Source of the DNA: Vermamoeba vermiformis
Taxonomy: Eukaryota; Tubulinea; Echinamoebida
Direction: 5' to 3'
DNA length: 64,000 nucleotides
Assembly: GCA_045837725.1 (NCBI GenBank)
Contig: JBEWZL010000238.1
Coordinates: 310,001 to 374,000 of the forward strand
The translations under genes and the position numbers were made by a program. Under the pieces are notes generated by a model, which saw only the letters and a program-made list of their open reading frames with translations, searched no databases and was not told where the DNA came from. How positions within the stretch are numbered: position 1 is the stretch's first letter; each line of letters starts with the position of its first letter. Shown here in pieces: positions 1-14,443 of the stretch.

Positions 1-36
1 GTGAAGTTCCTTACAAACCTACGAGGTTCTTTAACT

Positions 37-1867
37 TTATTTTTGGGTTTGGTGAACAATCCATAAGAACCCTTTGGCATGGCAATCTGCATGAAAAGAA
101 TAGTTAGCAAATTATTTTTTCTTTTTATTTAATAATGGGCATCCATCTGTCGTGAATTTACACATGATGCTACTCAGTAACACATTATTAATATTTTCTG
201 GAATATTATTATGCGCACAAGATTCCTCTCAGCGTACCTTCAGGATCGAAGAGCGCATCGCGCTCTTTGCCAAAGTAGCAAGTGCCTTCCTCGTTGACAT
301 TCACGTGCTGTTAAATAAACTAATCTCATGATGTTCAAACTCGGAATTTATTTACTGAATATTGTGGGGTGAGTTCAATCTTAGCTGAAATAAACAAACT
401 AATGCGCAAAGTCACAAAACCATCCCTGAGTCGCAAGAAGTGACGAATAATACGATATTCAAATAGTAGCTTCGTTCTATCGTTTTATTATCATCATCAC
501 TTAATTCTACAGAGAAAAACCGATCGTGATCCTTCCAGCAAGTTACGACCTTTAAATTATACCAAGAAAAAGCGAGCAAATGAACCCAAAATAGGAAATG
601 CCAAGGCACTTGACTAGCGTTGAGAAGGCCTTCGTCTAGATTAGGAAACAAATAAGTAAGACAAACTTAATTAATAACGCCGGGTAACGAAAAAGAGGAA
701 AAGACAATTTTGTTTTTCGGTTAATTATTAGTTTTGTCATGAAACGAAGTATAATATTGACCAATGTTCGATTTTGACTCGATGCGCATTCAGGCACGTG
801 GTACCACGTGGAAAAGATTAAAAAGCATGTGCGATCCAAATTTCGAAACAAGACTACGAGAGCACCATTAGAAAAGTTGTTGTCAGTTCTATATAGAATG
901 GATAAATGATTAGCTATACTAGACGAAAGCCAACCGGAAGATGCGCTGCTAACCGAAAACGAGGGAAATTTCGGATAAAATCCAATCTTCTCCATCAATC
1001 TCGGAATGGAGGCGTCTCCTGGTTGCCGCTTCACCGGATTCGGTATTGCCACAATATTTCACATCTTTTGAGCAAAAAAAATTTAAATTATCTTTTTCCT
1101 CTTTTTCGTTATCTTTCGTTTTATGTTGCGCAACGGTGCCTACCTTAACGAGGAATAGATTTACTATCGCGCTACTTAATAGCCACATTATATCAATGAA
1201 TCGAATGTAGGAGTTCATTACGATGAAGAACTGCATCCAATGGACAAAAGAAATCGTCAGACACAAATAGAACGCATCTGAACCTGCAGGCAGTCGATAC
1301 TGTTGACATCTCTCGAACACTTGCTCAAATCTCTTAATAGGATTGAATTCTCTTCTCGAAGTCGTTCCCTATCAGAGCAACGGTGAGCAACAGATCCAGA
1401 AATTTAGGACTGTACTATAAGAAATCGCTTCAATTCAATTATCTAAAGCGATGGTAGCTATAATATGCTATCGCATGCAATTATATGTGGATTTAAGAAG
1501 TAAAATAGCAATTGTAAAGCATTCAAATCTAAATTGAACGGATGACGTAGTCAGTTTGAAACAAAAAAGCATTGGCCTACGTGATTTATCTCTTGGCGCA
1601 ATCGATTTATCTCCTCTTTTAGTTCCATAATCTCTTTTTCGTGTTGATCAACTCGCATATTGACCAGTTCAATTTCGTCGGGATCTGCTTGGCTTGGATT
1701 TGTCGAGATATCAATAAAGTCATCCCAAGGGTCTAATAATTATGGTAAGCCATAAAATATAGCATGTTTTATTATTGTACGTGATATTTAAGGATATAGT
1801 CCGTATCTTAAGAGCGTTACATACCACGGATGTACTCGGTGTTTGAAGTGCCATTGTCACCACCCAT
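37..1867 (-). CDS. multi-span membrane protein, unrecognised (model incomplete)
   Basis: Several exons are clear, the middle is not. The 5' exons are 1825-1867 (start MGGDNGTSN) and 1581-1732, which encode an acidic coiled coil rich in E, K and R. Exon 1144-1368 follows in phase and carries hydrophobic segments (FYLCLTISFVHWMQFF, then DIMWLLSSAIVNLFLVK). A further exon at about 550-635 is hydrophobic (FLFWVHLLAFSWYNL). The last two, 238-307 and 37-86, join in phase and end at TAA. Coding sequence between 640 and 1062 is likely (ILYRTDNNFSNG is in a long open frame), but I could not find borders that keep phase with exon 3. The layout suggests an N-terminal cytosolic coiled coil followed by several membrane helices. 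I do not recognise the family. Confidence 0.42.
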
Positions 1868-2601
1868 GATTATTCTCTAGCTATAAATATGATATATAAA
1901 TACCTCCTGTGGCTTACTACGCGTGCCAAGATGAAAACACGAGACCAACAAACAAACAAGAAAAAACTACGCCGCGTGACACGTAAACTTCACTTGTTTT
2001 CCTTGCAAAATCTTGTGACGAGGCAACAATTTGCGCAACAGAAGTAATAAATCTATTTCTATGCATAGAAAGGATCTAGCATTTGATTTTCAGTAGGGCA
2101 AGATCAGATGCGAAAATAATTATTTTAAAAATCATTCAAAATTCAAACGAATTACTGGCTATCATAACTAAAATATTTACCTCGTACGCATGTTACTCTA
2201 TCAATTTGGCTCTAGGATTCTTGAAAATATTGGTATCCGATCGCAGGCTGTGAAGTTTGGCCTTCTAGGGCGGTGTCTAATTCATATATAACCGAATTAC
2301 TATTTTGAAGGGTAACCAACTGCGTTATAAACATATACATTAGCCCAGTAAATATTACAGTTGTGGTAGTACGTATAGAAAGTTGGGTAAAGTGGCTCGT
2401 GCGCGCCGATCCAAGCACCGCACGCCGTGAACTGAAAAGATTGCTCGTTCATTTAAATATTGGGAGACAATTAACTATCATGCGGTCAGCAATTTTTAAC
2501 GTTTTTTTATTTATTATTGCACAACAAGGCACCCGAATCTCCTCTGAACCATTTTTAGTTTTTAATAAGATCGGTTTTATTTGTTAGAAATGCAAGAGAT
2601 T
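1868..2601. other. intergenic, no gene seen
   Basis: Upstream region of the membrane-protein gene and downstream region of RPS24. Only short open frames with no family resemblance occur on either strand. Confidence 0.5.
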
Positions 2602-3448
2602 TTATTTCTTAGCAGCACCACCCTTCATGATTTCCTTCTTTTTCTTGCCACGAGCGTACTTGGCCTTGTTCTTACGCTCCTTGCGTTGTTTGCGCGAAGA
2701 GGCAACCTTGGTACCAATACCGTTCTATTGATTAAATATAGTCAGTACTGTGCTCTACCAGTAATTTCTATAGTAAAGAGGCTTAGGTCGTTAATTTGAT
2801 TGCGCATAATGAAGATCTTGATCGTTAGAAAAATTATCATCAAAATTAATTCCAGTGGTACTATAATGTCTCTTATATCCGCGTTAATATTATTAAGTGT
2901 GCAATCCTCTCGATAAAATTATCCTAAGCCTGAATCTGATCGTGTTAGATTGAAAACATACTCTGAGCAAACGGAATTTAGGTTCGAAGGCCTTCAAAGC
3001 CTCCATGCTGTCGTAGACCAAGGCAAAGCCAGTAGATCTACCACCACCAAAAGCAGTCTTGAGACCGAAAACAACAACTTGCTTCTCGTCCTTGGCTTTG
3101 TACATCTTGGAGAGCTTCTCTTGCAAAACCTTCTTGGAAACGTTGGCTTGTCCTTGGTGGATGACTTCAACGATCTTTTAATGGTAGACTTGATTAATAA
3201 TCGGCCGACGAATATAATCCGTTTAAACAATAATTATTACAAAAATCAGTTCGTATGATTTTTAAACGCGCATTAAATCCACGCACAAGCGGTAAATAAT
3301 ACGTGTAATGTAATAATTATAATAATATAAATCGAATAATACAAATAATTGTTAATCCGAATCTTACCATTTGCTTTCGTTGCAAAAGTCTGTTGGACAT
3401 AAATTTACGAGTGCGAATGGTGCACTCCTTGGTAGTATTGTCACTCAT
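2602..3448 (-). CDS. rps24: 40S ribosomal protein S24
   Basis: Structural protein of the small ribosomal subunit. Three exons (3368-3448, 2962-3174, 2602-2724) give 138 residues, close to the usual 131-135. The N-terminus [18 protein letters not shown] and the core [20 protein letters not shown] are the S24e signature, followed by the lysine- and arginine-rich tail ending GGAAKK. All borders are GT-AG in phase 0. The start is the only in-frame ATG ahead of the conserved block. Both introns are about 200 bases, longer than most in the window, as is common in ribosomal protein genes. Confidence 0.95.
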
Positions 3449-3810
3449 GGCTGGTGTTGCTGTGGCGTGGAACAGGAGAGGAAAATAGCGACGAGCTCGA
3501 ATAATGGAAGAGGGAGCAAAATCAGGGTCCGAAAAATTCAGGCCAAAAAATCTTGGCTGAAAATCTTTCGCAAAATAATGTTACCGTTTCCCGAACCCAC
3601 GGTCGTTCTATTGTTATTATTCCACTACTACTGTTGACTGTCATACGAGTTCATTATGGAGGGTGAGAAAGAAGTCATATGACTTGGGTGGTTGCCCGAT
3701 CAGCGCGATCGGTTTGTTTACCCTCCTCAAGGGGCAGTAATTCTGAAGTACAGTGATAAGGCTTTTTTGTATTAAATATTTCGCACTATTTACATTTATT
3801 CGACAAAATT
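3449..3810. promoter_or_regulatory. upstream region of rps24
   Basis: Lies between the start of RPS24 and the stop of the kinase gene, both on the minus strand, so it should hold the RPS24 promoter. It contains a block GGCTGAAAATCTTTC near 3555 that recurs with one change near 45620. No further gene is seen. Confidence 0.3.
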
Positions 3811-5121
<1,311 letters not shown>

Positions 5122-5408
5122 GTTCGGAAAAGCTATTGGGCCAGCGCAAGCAAACATCCAACAAATTACTGAAGTGTGGTGTATTGGTTGGTTCACTAAT
5201 GATGATAATGCGAAAAATAAATCGAATTTTTAATAACTCAGAAAATTACCAAATAAGGTCAAACTTACAAATAAGGTTAACGATAAAAAAGTAAATTTGG
5301 ATTGCAACACCGCTGTTTCAAGCGACTTTTATTTACAAAGGAGCGTCCCTGGCGTTCGTACGTGCCAAGTTTTCTCCGCGGATCGCAAACCGCTAGATAA
5401 ATTTTATA

Positions 5409-7977
5409 TCAGACATTATCATCAGAATTTCCGTTATTAGGGCTATTTTCCACGTTATTGTTATTGGCCTTATCCTTCTTGTCTTCAATACCGTGCTTAC
5501 AATAAGGACAACTACCGCTGATCCTTAACCACTCATCAATACCTGTCAGAAAACTCGGTTAGAAACTCGCTTGAAAACACGGTGCAGTTTCATATATTTC
5601 ATGAAATATGAACCTCTTATGTAACGCGAATGATCTACTTACATTGATTATGGAAATGATGCTTCTTAGAATCGCAGGGCAAAAACCGGATGTCCTCGCC
5701 AGGTTCGTAAGCCGCCAGGCAAATGGCGCATCTATAATAATATGCGGTTAGTACTATTTTCACAGTACAACGCAGTGCTAAACAATCCGCGATTGTACTA
5801 GATCGAATAAATTATTGCAATGGAAGATCTGTCTTTTTTAGTAATTTTGTCGAGATCTCCGGGCTTGGTGGAGCCATTCCCGAGTTTTTATAAATAAAAA
5901 AAAAATCCGCTTTCAGTAACTACAAGCGAGGATTAGCTGGTTGGAGGACGCGACCAATCAGGTGTAGTTGCTTTCAGCTCTCCATACGATCGCGGTACAA
6001 CTCCGACAACTAAACAATCCTCGCTGGTCTCGATCTTACTTAAATAGAAAACATTCATATTTAAGTCATCTTGAGCGAGTAGCTGTGCGTAAGCTTAAAG
6101 GTAAATGTTTGAACATGAATCAGCTCATGCAGGCAGCTCACCGCACTACGGCAAAAGCTAGTTGCCTTATTTGTACCATTTTCAACTAGCGGACGTGGAT
6201 AACGAAATCTTTTTGATATAATTTATCTATGGAGTAACGCAATGAACCAGTTCGAAGAGATTAGTAGAAAGAAGAAAAACGATTCAAAGGCGGAAAAATG
6301 AAGGATCCTTTGTGACTTTGGGTCACAGAATTCGATTTCGCGCATAAAGAAGTAAACTCTCTAATGTTTAGGCAAAAAATTACTTACTTTGCGTCCTCCG
6401 CATCCATCATGCCAACAACGTACTTCTTGGTTTCGAGTGCGTTGATGGCTTTGTCGCTTGCACCTGCCACTGAGCTGCGTAAGAGTGATTAGTACGAATT
6501 GACCGATTTATGTAGTTGACGGTATTTAGGTAATGGAGAACCAATTTGTTAAAGTGATTCGATTTCGAAAGCAATTTTAGATCGGGCGTCGTTCACGAAA
6601 ATAAATTATTAACAAAGATGCACGTGGCAGATCGATTTAACTTTCGAAAATAGTGTCGGCCAAAGAAAGAAACCGATGCTATTGGCTAATCGGATGAATA
6701 ACCCAACGAAGATCCTAAGACTTACTTTTGCTGCGTAAATATTTCGGGATGCAACCGATAGATAACGGCGATGACAAGTAAGGCGCACCAACAGCACACA
6801 AGTACCAACCCTATAGAATAGATAATTAATACAGTGCTATTAAGTCCATAATTGACTTGCGACAGCCAAGTGTCGAGCAAGATCTTCACGCGCCATACCA
6901 AAGAATACTAAATGAATCAGCACAATAACTAACGAAAATGTGTATATTAGAGGTGAAGTAGCATCACATGTATCGGCGCTGAATGTCCAGAACGAAGCCA
7001 TGACAAGCCAGAACATCCAAAACATGTTCAGAACGCGTCTCATAAACTGGATCCAGCGACTGCATGAGAACCTAAAAATTGTTAATTATTGACCTATACA
7101 ACGATATAGAGCATCGGCTGAGCATACCTTACGGCAATCACGTCTTGGTTCGCTTGCACAGGATCGCATCCGTTATAATGATGAACGCAGATATATAGTA
7201 CAAATGCGACGGCTTGTGTTATAATCTCGACAGCAGCGTAGGTATGAAGAGGTTTGTCACATTGTTTGCCGCTGTCTTTGATGAGCGCTGCTGTAAAGAA
7301 ACTGATCACGAATAGCGTGTAGGCTGCATAAGCAACTGTTGCTCCTCTGTAAGCAAAAGTGTTAACAAATACTAATATCAATACTTATGGCGGTAAAGGA
7401 TGAATTAGGTGCACATAGGTAAAGGAGACGAGATGTGGACAAAGCAAATTGGAAATAAAATTAATTTGTATTATCTCATAATAGAGGACATTACTGCCAT
7501 AGTAAATAAAATAATTCGATAGGAATGAAAGTAATTTGCAATTCCTGCTAAGCGAATTTTTCAGATCCAACAGAAAAATAAAATTTGCACACGTATTATG
7601 ATTATTAATAATTATATACGATAATATAGAGTAATTCATAATAATTAAATTGTTACTGAAATATTCCAATTAGGACCTTGCCCGAAAAATTAATTTCTTG
7701 TTCATTTAGAATTAGAATTATAACTATACCTTTTAACCCTTCCACTTGTGGAGGTATCTGGCACTTCGCCATCATTATTGAACGCATTGCCAAGCAAACT
7801 TTGCTCAGGTTGAAAATCTGAGTCGGACTCTCCATCCAAATTTATGCTGAAGTTATCGTCTGATAAATCTTCCTCGTTTAAATATATTACATTCATGGTG
7901 TTATTGTTATTATTAACATTGTTGCTTGGCTGGATTGCTTGGGTTGGACCCTGTGAAGAGTCTGGGTCCGGTTGCAT
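5409..7977 (-). CDS. membrane RING-H2 E3 ubiquitin ligase
   Basis: Seven exons (7730-7977, 7128-7346, 6857-7071, 6726-6810, 6388-6474, 5643-5731, 5409-5542) give 358 residues. An Asn/Asp-rich cytosolic N-terminus is followed by about four to five hydrophobic helices (for example FVISFFTAALI, WMFWLVMASFWTF, CCWCALLVIAVIY). A C-terminal RING-H2 starts CAICLAAYEPGEDIRFLPC, continues HHFHNQC and ends CPYC, with the Cys3-His2-Cys3 spacing. The order and several motifs match plant membrane RING ligases of the At1g12760/At1g63170 type (known family; membership inferred). It would transfer ubiquitin at an endomembrane. The third donor (GTCAAT) is less canonical and was chosen by phase and similarity. 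Confidence 0.85.
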
Positions 7978-8693
7978 TGTTACCAACTTGTCTATTTACA
8001 AATTTACAATACTATTTAAATACAAGGGTAATGGAGCATGAGATGTGTTCTTTGGGTCAGAGATGAGGCTTAAAAAAGACAAACCAACCAAAACGCGGAA
8101 ATTTGGTCAAGATTGCAACAAATACGGTCTCGGCGCACAACGGGGGTACATAACTACCCGTTAAAGATCGAAACTTCTGTATGATCGCAGCCAAATTCCC
8201 TGCAGGTCATACAAACTTTGGAGGCGCATCCGATCGAGGTCCGACTTTTCTACACCGTGCGAACGAGGTTTTTCGTACATTAATAGTTTGCCATGAATAT
8301 ATACCGCCTATGATGTCGGTTACAACCCTTTTCGTGCATGAAAAAACGTCTTCGTGTGCTTTTGCGAACAATAAACGCGTATTGCATTTTTTTCAGTTCA
8401 GCGCTTTGATATACTACAAAACAACTGTTTAATATTATTTTTGAATGTTATTGTAACAATAGATATATTTATTTCATTGTAAATACTACGATCAGGTAAG
8501 CTAGACAATTCTAATTTTTATTATTTCCGTAAATTCAACCTCTGCACAAAATATCTTATATAATAATTATTTCGTTCACGAACTAATAATATGAGCGCTT
8601 TTCAATGGAAGATTGTGGAGTAGATCGCCAATCTAAATTTTTAAATTCAATTACAACGTAATCAAATCACTAAACAGCATAATTCAGGGACAG
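7978..8693. promoter_or_regulatory. divergent promoter region
   Basis: About 700 bases separate the start codons of the RING ligase (minus) and the C2 kinase (plus), so both promoters must lie here. An A/C-rich block with AACGCGGAAATTTGG near 8092 resembles the repeated element at 37.9 kb. No coding sequence is convincing. Confidence 0.4.
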
Positions 8694-11600
8694 ATGGGCA
8701 AATTGCAAGTAAAATTAATATCAGCTCGTAATTTGGTCCCCTATGCTTCGATGGGTAAGTGTACAATTGCTAGTTAATCTTTTTCAATCAAATTTAACCT
8801 GTATTTCCGGATGTTGCTCTATTCGCCGTTAATACAAAAAAATCAATATTAATCATAGCAATAGCATTATAATTATTCATAAATACGAGATATTTAAACC
8901 TTGAAGACTTTGTTTTCGAATTTTCTTTATTTTTCGTTCTCGTCATTGAAATTCTTTGTTATTGAATAAGCTATTTAGCGTTAAAAATGTGCTGCAACCG
9001 ATTTTATTATCATTGTTTATTAAATAATACAATTTTTGGGCTGCAAAATGGTCCTGGAGAACGGATCGTTGCCAAATCCAATTCTTTTTTCAGTATCCTT
9101 CTTTATAATCATTAAATAGTCGTATTTGCATACCACAACAATATTAATATGTTATTTCATTATTCAGGTCTCTATGAGTTATGCTGCAATGTCAGAGTTG
9201 GAACCACGACGAGCAGCGTGATCTCGACCCCAAATTCAGCACCACGTGCAAAGAACGTGCACCCGATCTTCAACCAAACACTCAACTTTGAGGTCCACGA
9301 TCCATATACAGAACAACTCTACGTACAATTTTTTGACAAGGAAGATTACTCGAGCAAAGAGCACACCATTGGCGATGTTCATATTCCACTCAATCACTTA
9401 AAGAAAGGCATAGAAGTCGTAAGTATTGCATGTTTAGCATTATATGCCACAGGGAGACTATTGCAAATGCAATTTAAGATATTTTAAAGCCGTTGAATGG
9501 AGATCTAGATCCGTTTGCAAACTCTCGCACATTTTAACAGTGTTTTTGGCGTTTACGCATCAAGGCGGCGCCGAAGTAATATAATTACAAAAATAATATG
9601 TCTATTTTTGGCGTTCCCATCAACTTGCGATATTGGGACCCGAGAAGGATTTGACACTGTTCTAGAGCCACGCAACCACTAACTTGCTTTCTATTGCAGA
9701 CTAAATGGTACAAATTGAGCAACGCCGTCTCAGAGGTTAATGTTGGCATTACTGCACTTGATTTTGAAACAGCTAAGGATTGTAAGTCCAATCAAAATAG
9801 CGAGTCGGATCTGCCTTGTCCGTGCATTGCTCAGGGCTACAAATGAGTGGTTCATATGAACGGTTGTTAACATGATCTTTTTTTTTCAGATTCATACCCA
9901 CAAGCCCCGATAGCCAATCAATTACCGTTATCACCACAATTGCCTTACGGCCCACCAATGCCGGCACCAATTGTTCCGCCCATGGCACCGCTAGGCATGC
10001 CGCACATGCCGCACTACGCAGCACCTCCACGCATGGCCCCGCCACCAATGCCCTACGGCAACAACTACAATTACTTCGGCATGCAGCCTCCAATGCCACA
10101 GCCAATGTCTAAACCAAAAGAGAAAGTTGACGAGTCAAAGTTATTGCGCACAGTGGCCGACAATAGCTCGTTGATTAATAGCACTGTTGAACGGTTCGTT
10201 GACAAGGAGACTGGCCAATCGAGAATGTTTATGCCCGACGAGCTCATGCGAGAGTTCCCTCACATTGCGAAGGTACGTAAAATCAACACGAGTAGCTGCA
10301 AACGAACGACCTTCTTAATTTAAATTCATGAATGAAAAAACTGAATTTTAAGTGGTGATTTTATAGGGAACGTTTGGTGTCGTGTTTAAAGGCAAAATCA
10401 AAGGTTACGATAAGACCGTTGTTATCAAGGACATGGAGGTTCACAACAGCAGAAACGTTGAAGATTGGAAACGCGAAATTCAGATCATGAGGTACGTGTC
10501 ATTCGCAATAACTAAGTCGCGAGAATTTGATCGAAAATTGACACGGCATTTTTTTCTGGCAGTCAAAATCGATGCCCGTACGTGGTTGATGTGCTCGGCT
10601 ATTGCGCGTCAGGAAAGATTTTGACGATTGTAATGGAGTTCATGGAGAACGGCAGTCTCTACAACGTACTGCACGTCAAACACGAGCCATTGTCGTTGTT
10701 ACAACGCATGAGAATGGCGCGACATTGCGCATTGGGCCTCGCTCACTTGCACAGCAAAGGCGTGTTGCATCGTGACGTCAAGTCCATGAACATCTTGGTG
10801 CGTTGCTATAACAATGTTTTTACTATTGTCGTGGCTGGTTGTTGTAGGACTCGGGCTGACTTTCCTTTTTAGGTATCAAGCGATTTCTCGTGCAAACTTA
10901 CTGATTTTGGATGCGCGAAATTGATCAACTCAGACCACCAAATTTTCAACACGGCGAACAGTGGCACACCGTTGTGGATGGCGCCAGAAGTCAAGCGCGG
11001 CATTTACAACTTCTCTGCGGACATTTACAGTCTTGGTTTGGTACTGTATGAGCTATTCGAGAACAAGTTGCCCTACTTTGATCAAGTCACGCAAAGTGTT
11101 GTGTTGCCACCGCGATTCCAGTCCGCATCCGTCGTGTTTCCGTGCTTGAATACGATGCGACCTGAAGCTAGACCTTCTGCGGCCCAATTAGTCAAGGTAT
11201 GTCCCAGTATTACCATATTAGTGCCAATTCCATAATCGCGTAATAATTGAAAGCTATTTTAATTATTGATCCAGCGCGAGATTGAAATTTTCCGCGTCCG
11301 ATTTTAGCGATGACGTTTCAACAACGGATTATGATCCTCGTAATAACTGTTAATAGGATTATACATATTAGTATTATTAGAATAACCATATTAATGAATT
11401 ATTACGTGACTGGCGATTGAAATTTAGCGCCGAAGATTCCTGAAAGATTTTAAGATCTGACGTTTTCGTTCATGAAAAGTTACTAATTACTGCGGTTTTT
11501 AATAGGTTTTGGATCAAATGATAAGAAACTCTGTCACTAAAGTCAAGAATTTACTGCCAGCGGACGAGCAGTTGTTCCTCAAGTCTAAAAAGGAAAGTCA

Positions 11601-13807
11601 TTTAGCAGGTCACGATCACGAGCTATTCGACGTAAGTATTATAATAGGGACTCGTATTATAGTTGTTTTCTTGAAATATACTTAACGTCATTGAGCAATT
11701 GCAAGAATTTAATCCGTCGGAAAAATTATCTTCAAATAATTCCTTGGATGGAATTGCAACAATTCGCGACAATTGACACTCTTCCACCAAAAAGATTGAC
11801 TATATCTATAAGATTCTCGTTTAATCATTAAATTTAAATTTGAATTATTGAACGGAGGATCTGGCGGTGAATCATAACTTTAATGTCGAGGATTGAATTT
11901 ATAATCCTCCATAAATCTCCGCGGCGCTTAGAATTCCGTTAGAATTCCTTTAAGGACGTGAATTCGTTTATTTTGGACTGATTCTAATTTATCCTTTTTA
12001 CAGGACGATATTGAAACGGAGTTGGTGGATCTGTATAACCACCTCTTGACTAAGGACCCGAAATACGTCGACGAGCTTATTGCCAAGGCATATGATACTA
12101 GCACCCAACTAGCGCCTACGAGCTCGACATTGGCCGGATCTACTTCCGTGTCACGACCGCCATTGTCGTCCTCTGCACCTATTGCACAGCCACCATTGAC
12201 TCCTTCGAGCTCGTACTTGGCTCCTCAACAGGTGAACAACTTGCCTAGTCACCATAGAGCTGCCTCACAGCCCGTCATTCCTGTAAGTTAAAATCTCATT
12301 GGTAATGCTAGTCGACCTTTTGTTAATCAAAATTTGTATAGACCGTGCCAATGGCGTCATCACCAACTACGCCCAATTTCATTTTGCCTCCACCGTACGG
12401 TCAACCAGCGAGCAATAACATGCCGTTGATCAACAACCCACCGCCGTACAGTGGCAACGCTCAAGTCGGCGTAAGAGTTTTTTTTATAGTTGTTACGAAC
12501 GAGTCATTCTAATCTCATTTTAGCCCCCGCCGTACAAGCCATCAAAAACAGTGAATCTTGAAGACACCATTGATTTGCTCGATGAAATCAAAGCGAGTCC
12601 ACAGGGCAATGGCAGTCCTGCTAGCAGCATCACGCACTCGGTGAACAGTAATCCTGAGCCGTTGATTGTGCTCGATGAAAGCATTGTTGGCAGTGACTTT
12701 AGTGCTCCTCGTGGCCAACAGGTAATTGTCCCTATGAATTACATTGTTACGATACAATCTTACCTTGATCCGTGCTTATATAATTTTTACATAGCTCCCT
12801 CAAGTGAAGCTTGCAAATCCGCTTATTGACGATGGAAAGGCTGGATCCAATTCATCGACGCATAGTTGGCCCGATACTGCCACTCAAAATCAGTTAATTG
12901 ATTTTGCTGGATTTACTCCACCAGCTCAAAGGCGCAACCCGAGCGTGCCAATGGATATTTCGCCAATCAAACCACGTGCGCCACAACAACCGTTCATGAA
13001 CCAAGGCTCAAATAGTGCACCGCAAAGCCTTTATCCGCAACAATTCTCGCAGAATGTTTATGCGGATAGTTTGGATAAGTCGAAGGATTTCTACGTGCCA
13101 CTTGGCCAGAACTCCAATGGTCCTGTGTCACGTGTTAGTATTTCGAGCAGTAATCCATTTTTAGATGATCACGTGAGTCAGATTATCTCAATTCTTTTTA
13201 TATTCGAAAATAAGATGAGGCACTAACGTTATTTATTCTTCAGCCTTCGAGTGACTTGACAACGGTGTTCTCACGTGATGATTTAAACAAATTGAACGAC
13301 ACGCTGAACAAAATGTCAGTTGATACCTTGAAGGGCTTGTTGGACAAGAGCCAAATTGATTACCGCAAATGTATACATAAGGATGGTACGTGGATGTGGT
13401 GGCTAAAAGTCAACGGATCACTAACTTTGTTTTAGACTTTATTGGTTACGTCAAACGCTACTGCTCGACAAAAGTGCTAGCAGATATTATTAATAACAAT
13501 CCTGAAGTAAGTTTTTAAAGTCTGAGAATTTTTGCGGTTGCTGACCACGCCTGTTTAGATGGGCAGTCTGAACGTGGAGGGAGCGAAGCAAATGTATTAT
13601 TTATATGCAGACGATGTGCAAAGAGGAATCAATCGCGAGGCAGTTGTTCTGATCTTAAGCGAGCTATTGAAGGGTCGAATGCAAGAAGTGAAGATCCGAA
13701 CGCAAGTCAACGCGTACTTCAATGAACTAGATGCGTCCCGCAGTGGTTTGTTAACCTTGGAGCCCTTTTTGAACATCTACTCAAACTTGTGGTGTGAATG
13801 TAACTAA
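8694..13807 (+). CDS. C2 domain - TKL protein kinase with Pro/Ser-rich tail and EF-hand-like C-terminus
   Basis: Fifteen exons, all in phase, give 1010 residues: 8694-8754, 9168-9418, 9700-9781, 9890-10272, 10367-10491, 10563-10797, 10873-11196, 11506-11631, 12004-12282, 12342-12470, 12524-12721, 12795-13172, 13244-13385, 13436-13506, 13559-13807. Residues 1 to ~125 form a C2 domain (KLQVKLISARNLVPY, then FNQTLNFEVHDP), which suggests calcium or lipid binding. A Pro/Met-rich stretch follows. The kinase domain (~250-520) has GTFGVVFKG, VVIKD (K280), HRDVKSMNIL (D372), DFG (390-392) and GTPLWMAPE, so all catalytic residues are present; the wording is tyrosine-kinase-like (TKL). The tail is low-complexity, with repeated PPPY motifs. 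The end contains one EF-hand-like loop (DASRSGLLTLE). Likely a membrane-recruited signalling kinase; no pathway can be assigned. Confidence 0.9.
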
Positions 13808-13922
13808 CCAAAACTTGTTTTCATAACATAAAAGCTGTTTGTACATACACCGTATCGAACACAGGACAGGTACGTCTTGTTTACGAACGACATCGAAAAA
13901 AGGCCAAGACGGCGTTCAACAA

Positions 13923-13995
13923 TCCGACATGGTGTAGGGGTTCAGCATATCCGCCTGTCACGCGGGTGACCCGGGTTCGATTCCCGGTGTTGGAG
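13923..13995 (+). tRNA. trnD: tRNA-Asp (anticodon GTC)
   Basis: A 73-base cloverleaf. The acceptor stem TCCGACA pairs with TGTTGGA (one G-T), the discriminator is G, the anticodon loop is CCTGTCACG with GTC, and the T arm has GGTTCGATTCC, which also serves as the B box. The A box lies in TGGTGTAGGGG. A T-run follows 10 bases after the gene, as expected for a Pol III terminator. There is no intron. Confidence 0.95.
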
Positions 13996-14443
13996 ATTTC
14001 TTTTTTACTTTTGGCCTTTCCTGGCTTTTACTCGTCTGAAAGCTGGCTGAGTCCAGTGTTTTTGTTAGGGAGCTCTGGTTGTTATTCTTTTTCGTTTTTC
14101 AACAGTTCAAGCTTTTGCTAAGTTACTTTAGTAAGACACGGACAACGCGAATTGATCTGTTTGGCTAGTACATCTTGTTAGCAACTAGAGCAGACTAACA
14201 AGAGCCAAACATATATGTTTGAACGTCTATTTATTTAATTTTCAAGTCGTTAATTTAAGCTTAAACTGCCGAGCGCCCTTCTTGTCAACATTATGTTGTG
14301 CCCTTAGTTTTTCATTAAGTACGATTAAACTTGTGTTCATGTTTTTATTAACTTTTTGTAGGTAAATTCGAAGTTGGAGTCAATTGCTAAATTCACAGCA
14401 CGTACGTTAAATCACATTTGTAGGTCAGAATCGTGATCTGGCG
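13996..14443. other. intergenic, no gene seen
   Basis: Lies downstream of the tRNA and downstream of the next minus-strand gene. A/T-rich, with no supported coding sequence; a 3' UTR is likely at the right edge. Confidence 0.4.

Noticed and set aside
1930-2046. Lys/Arg-rich plus-strand frame
   Set aside because: Short, lies in a divergent upstream region and has no relative; probably chance.
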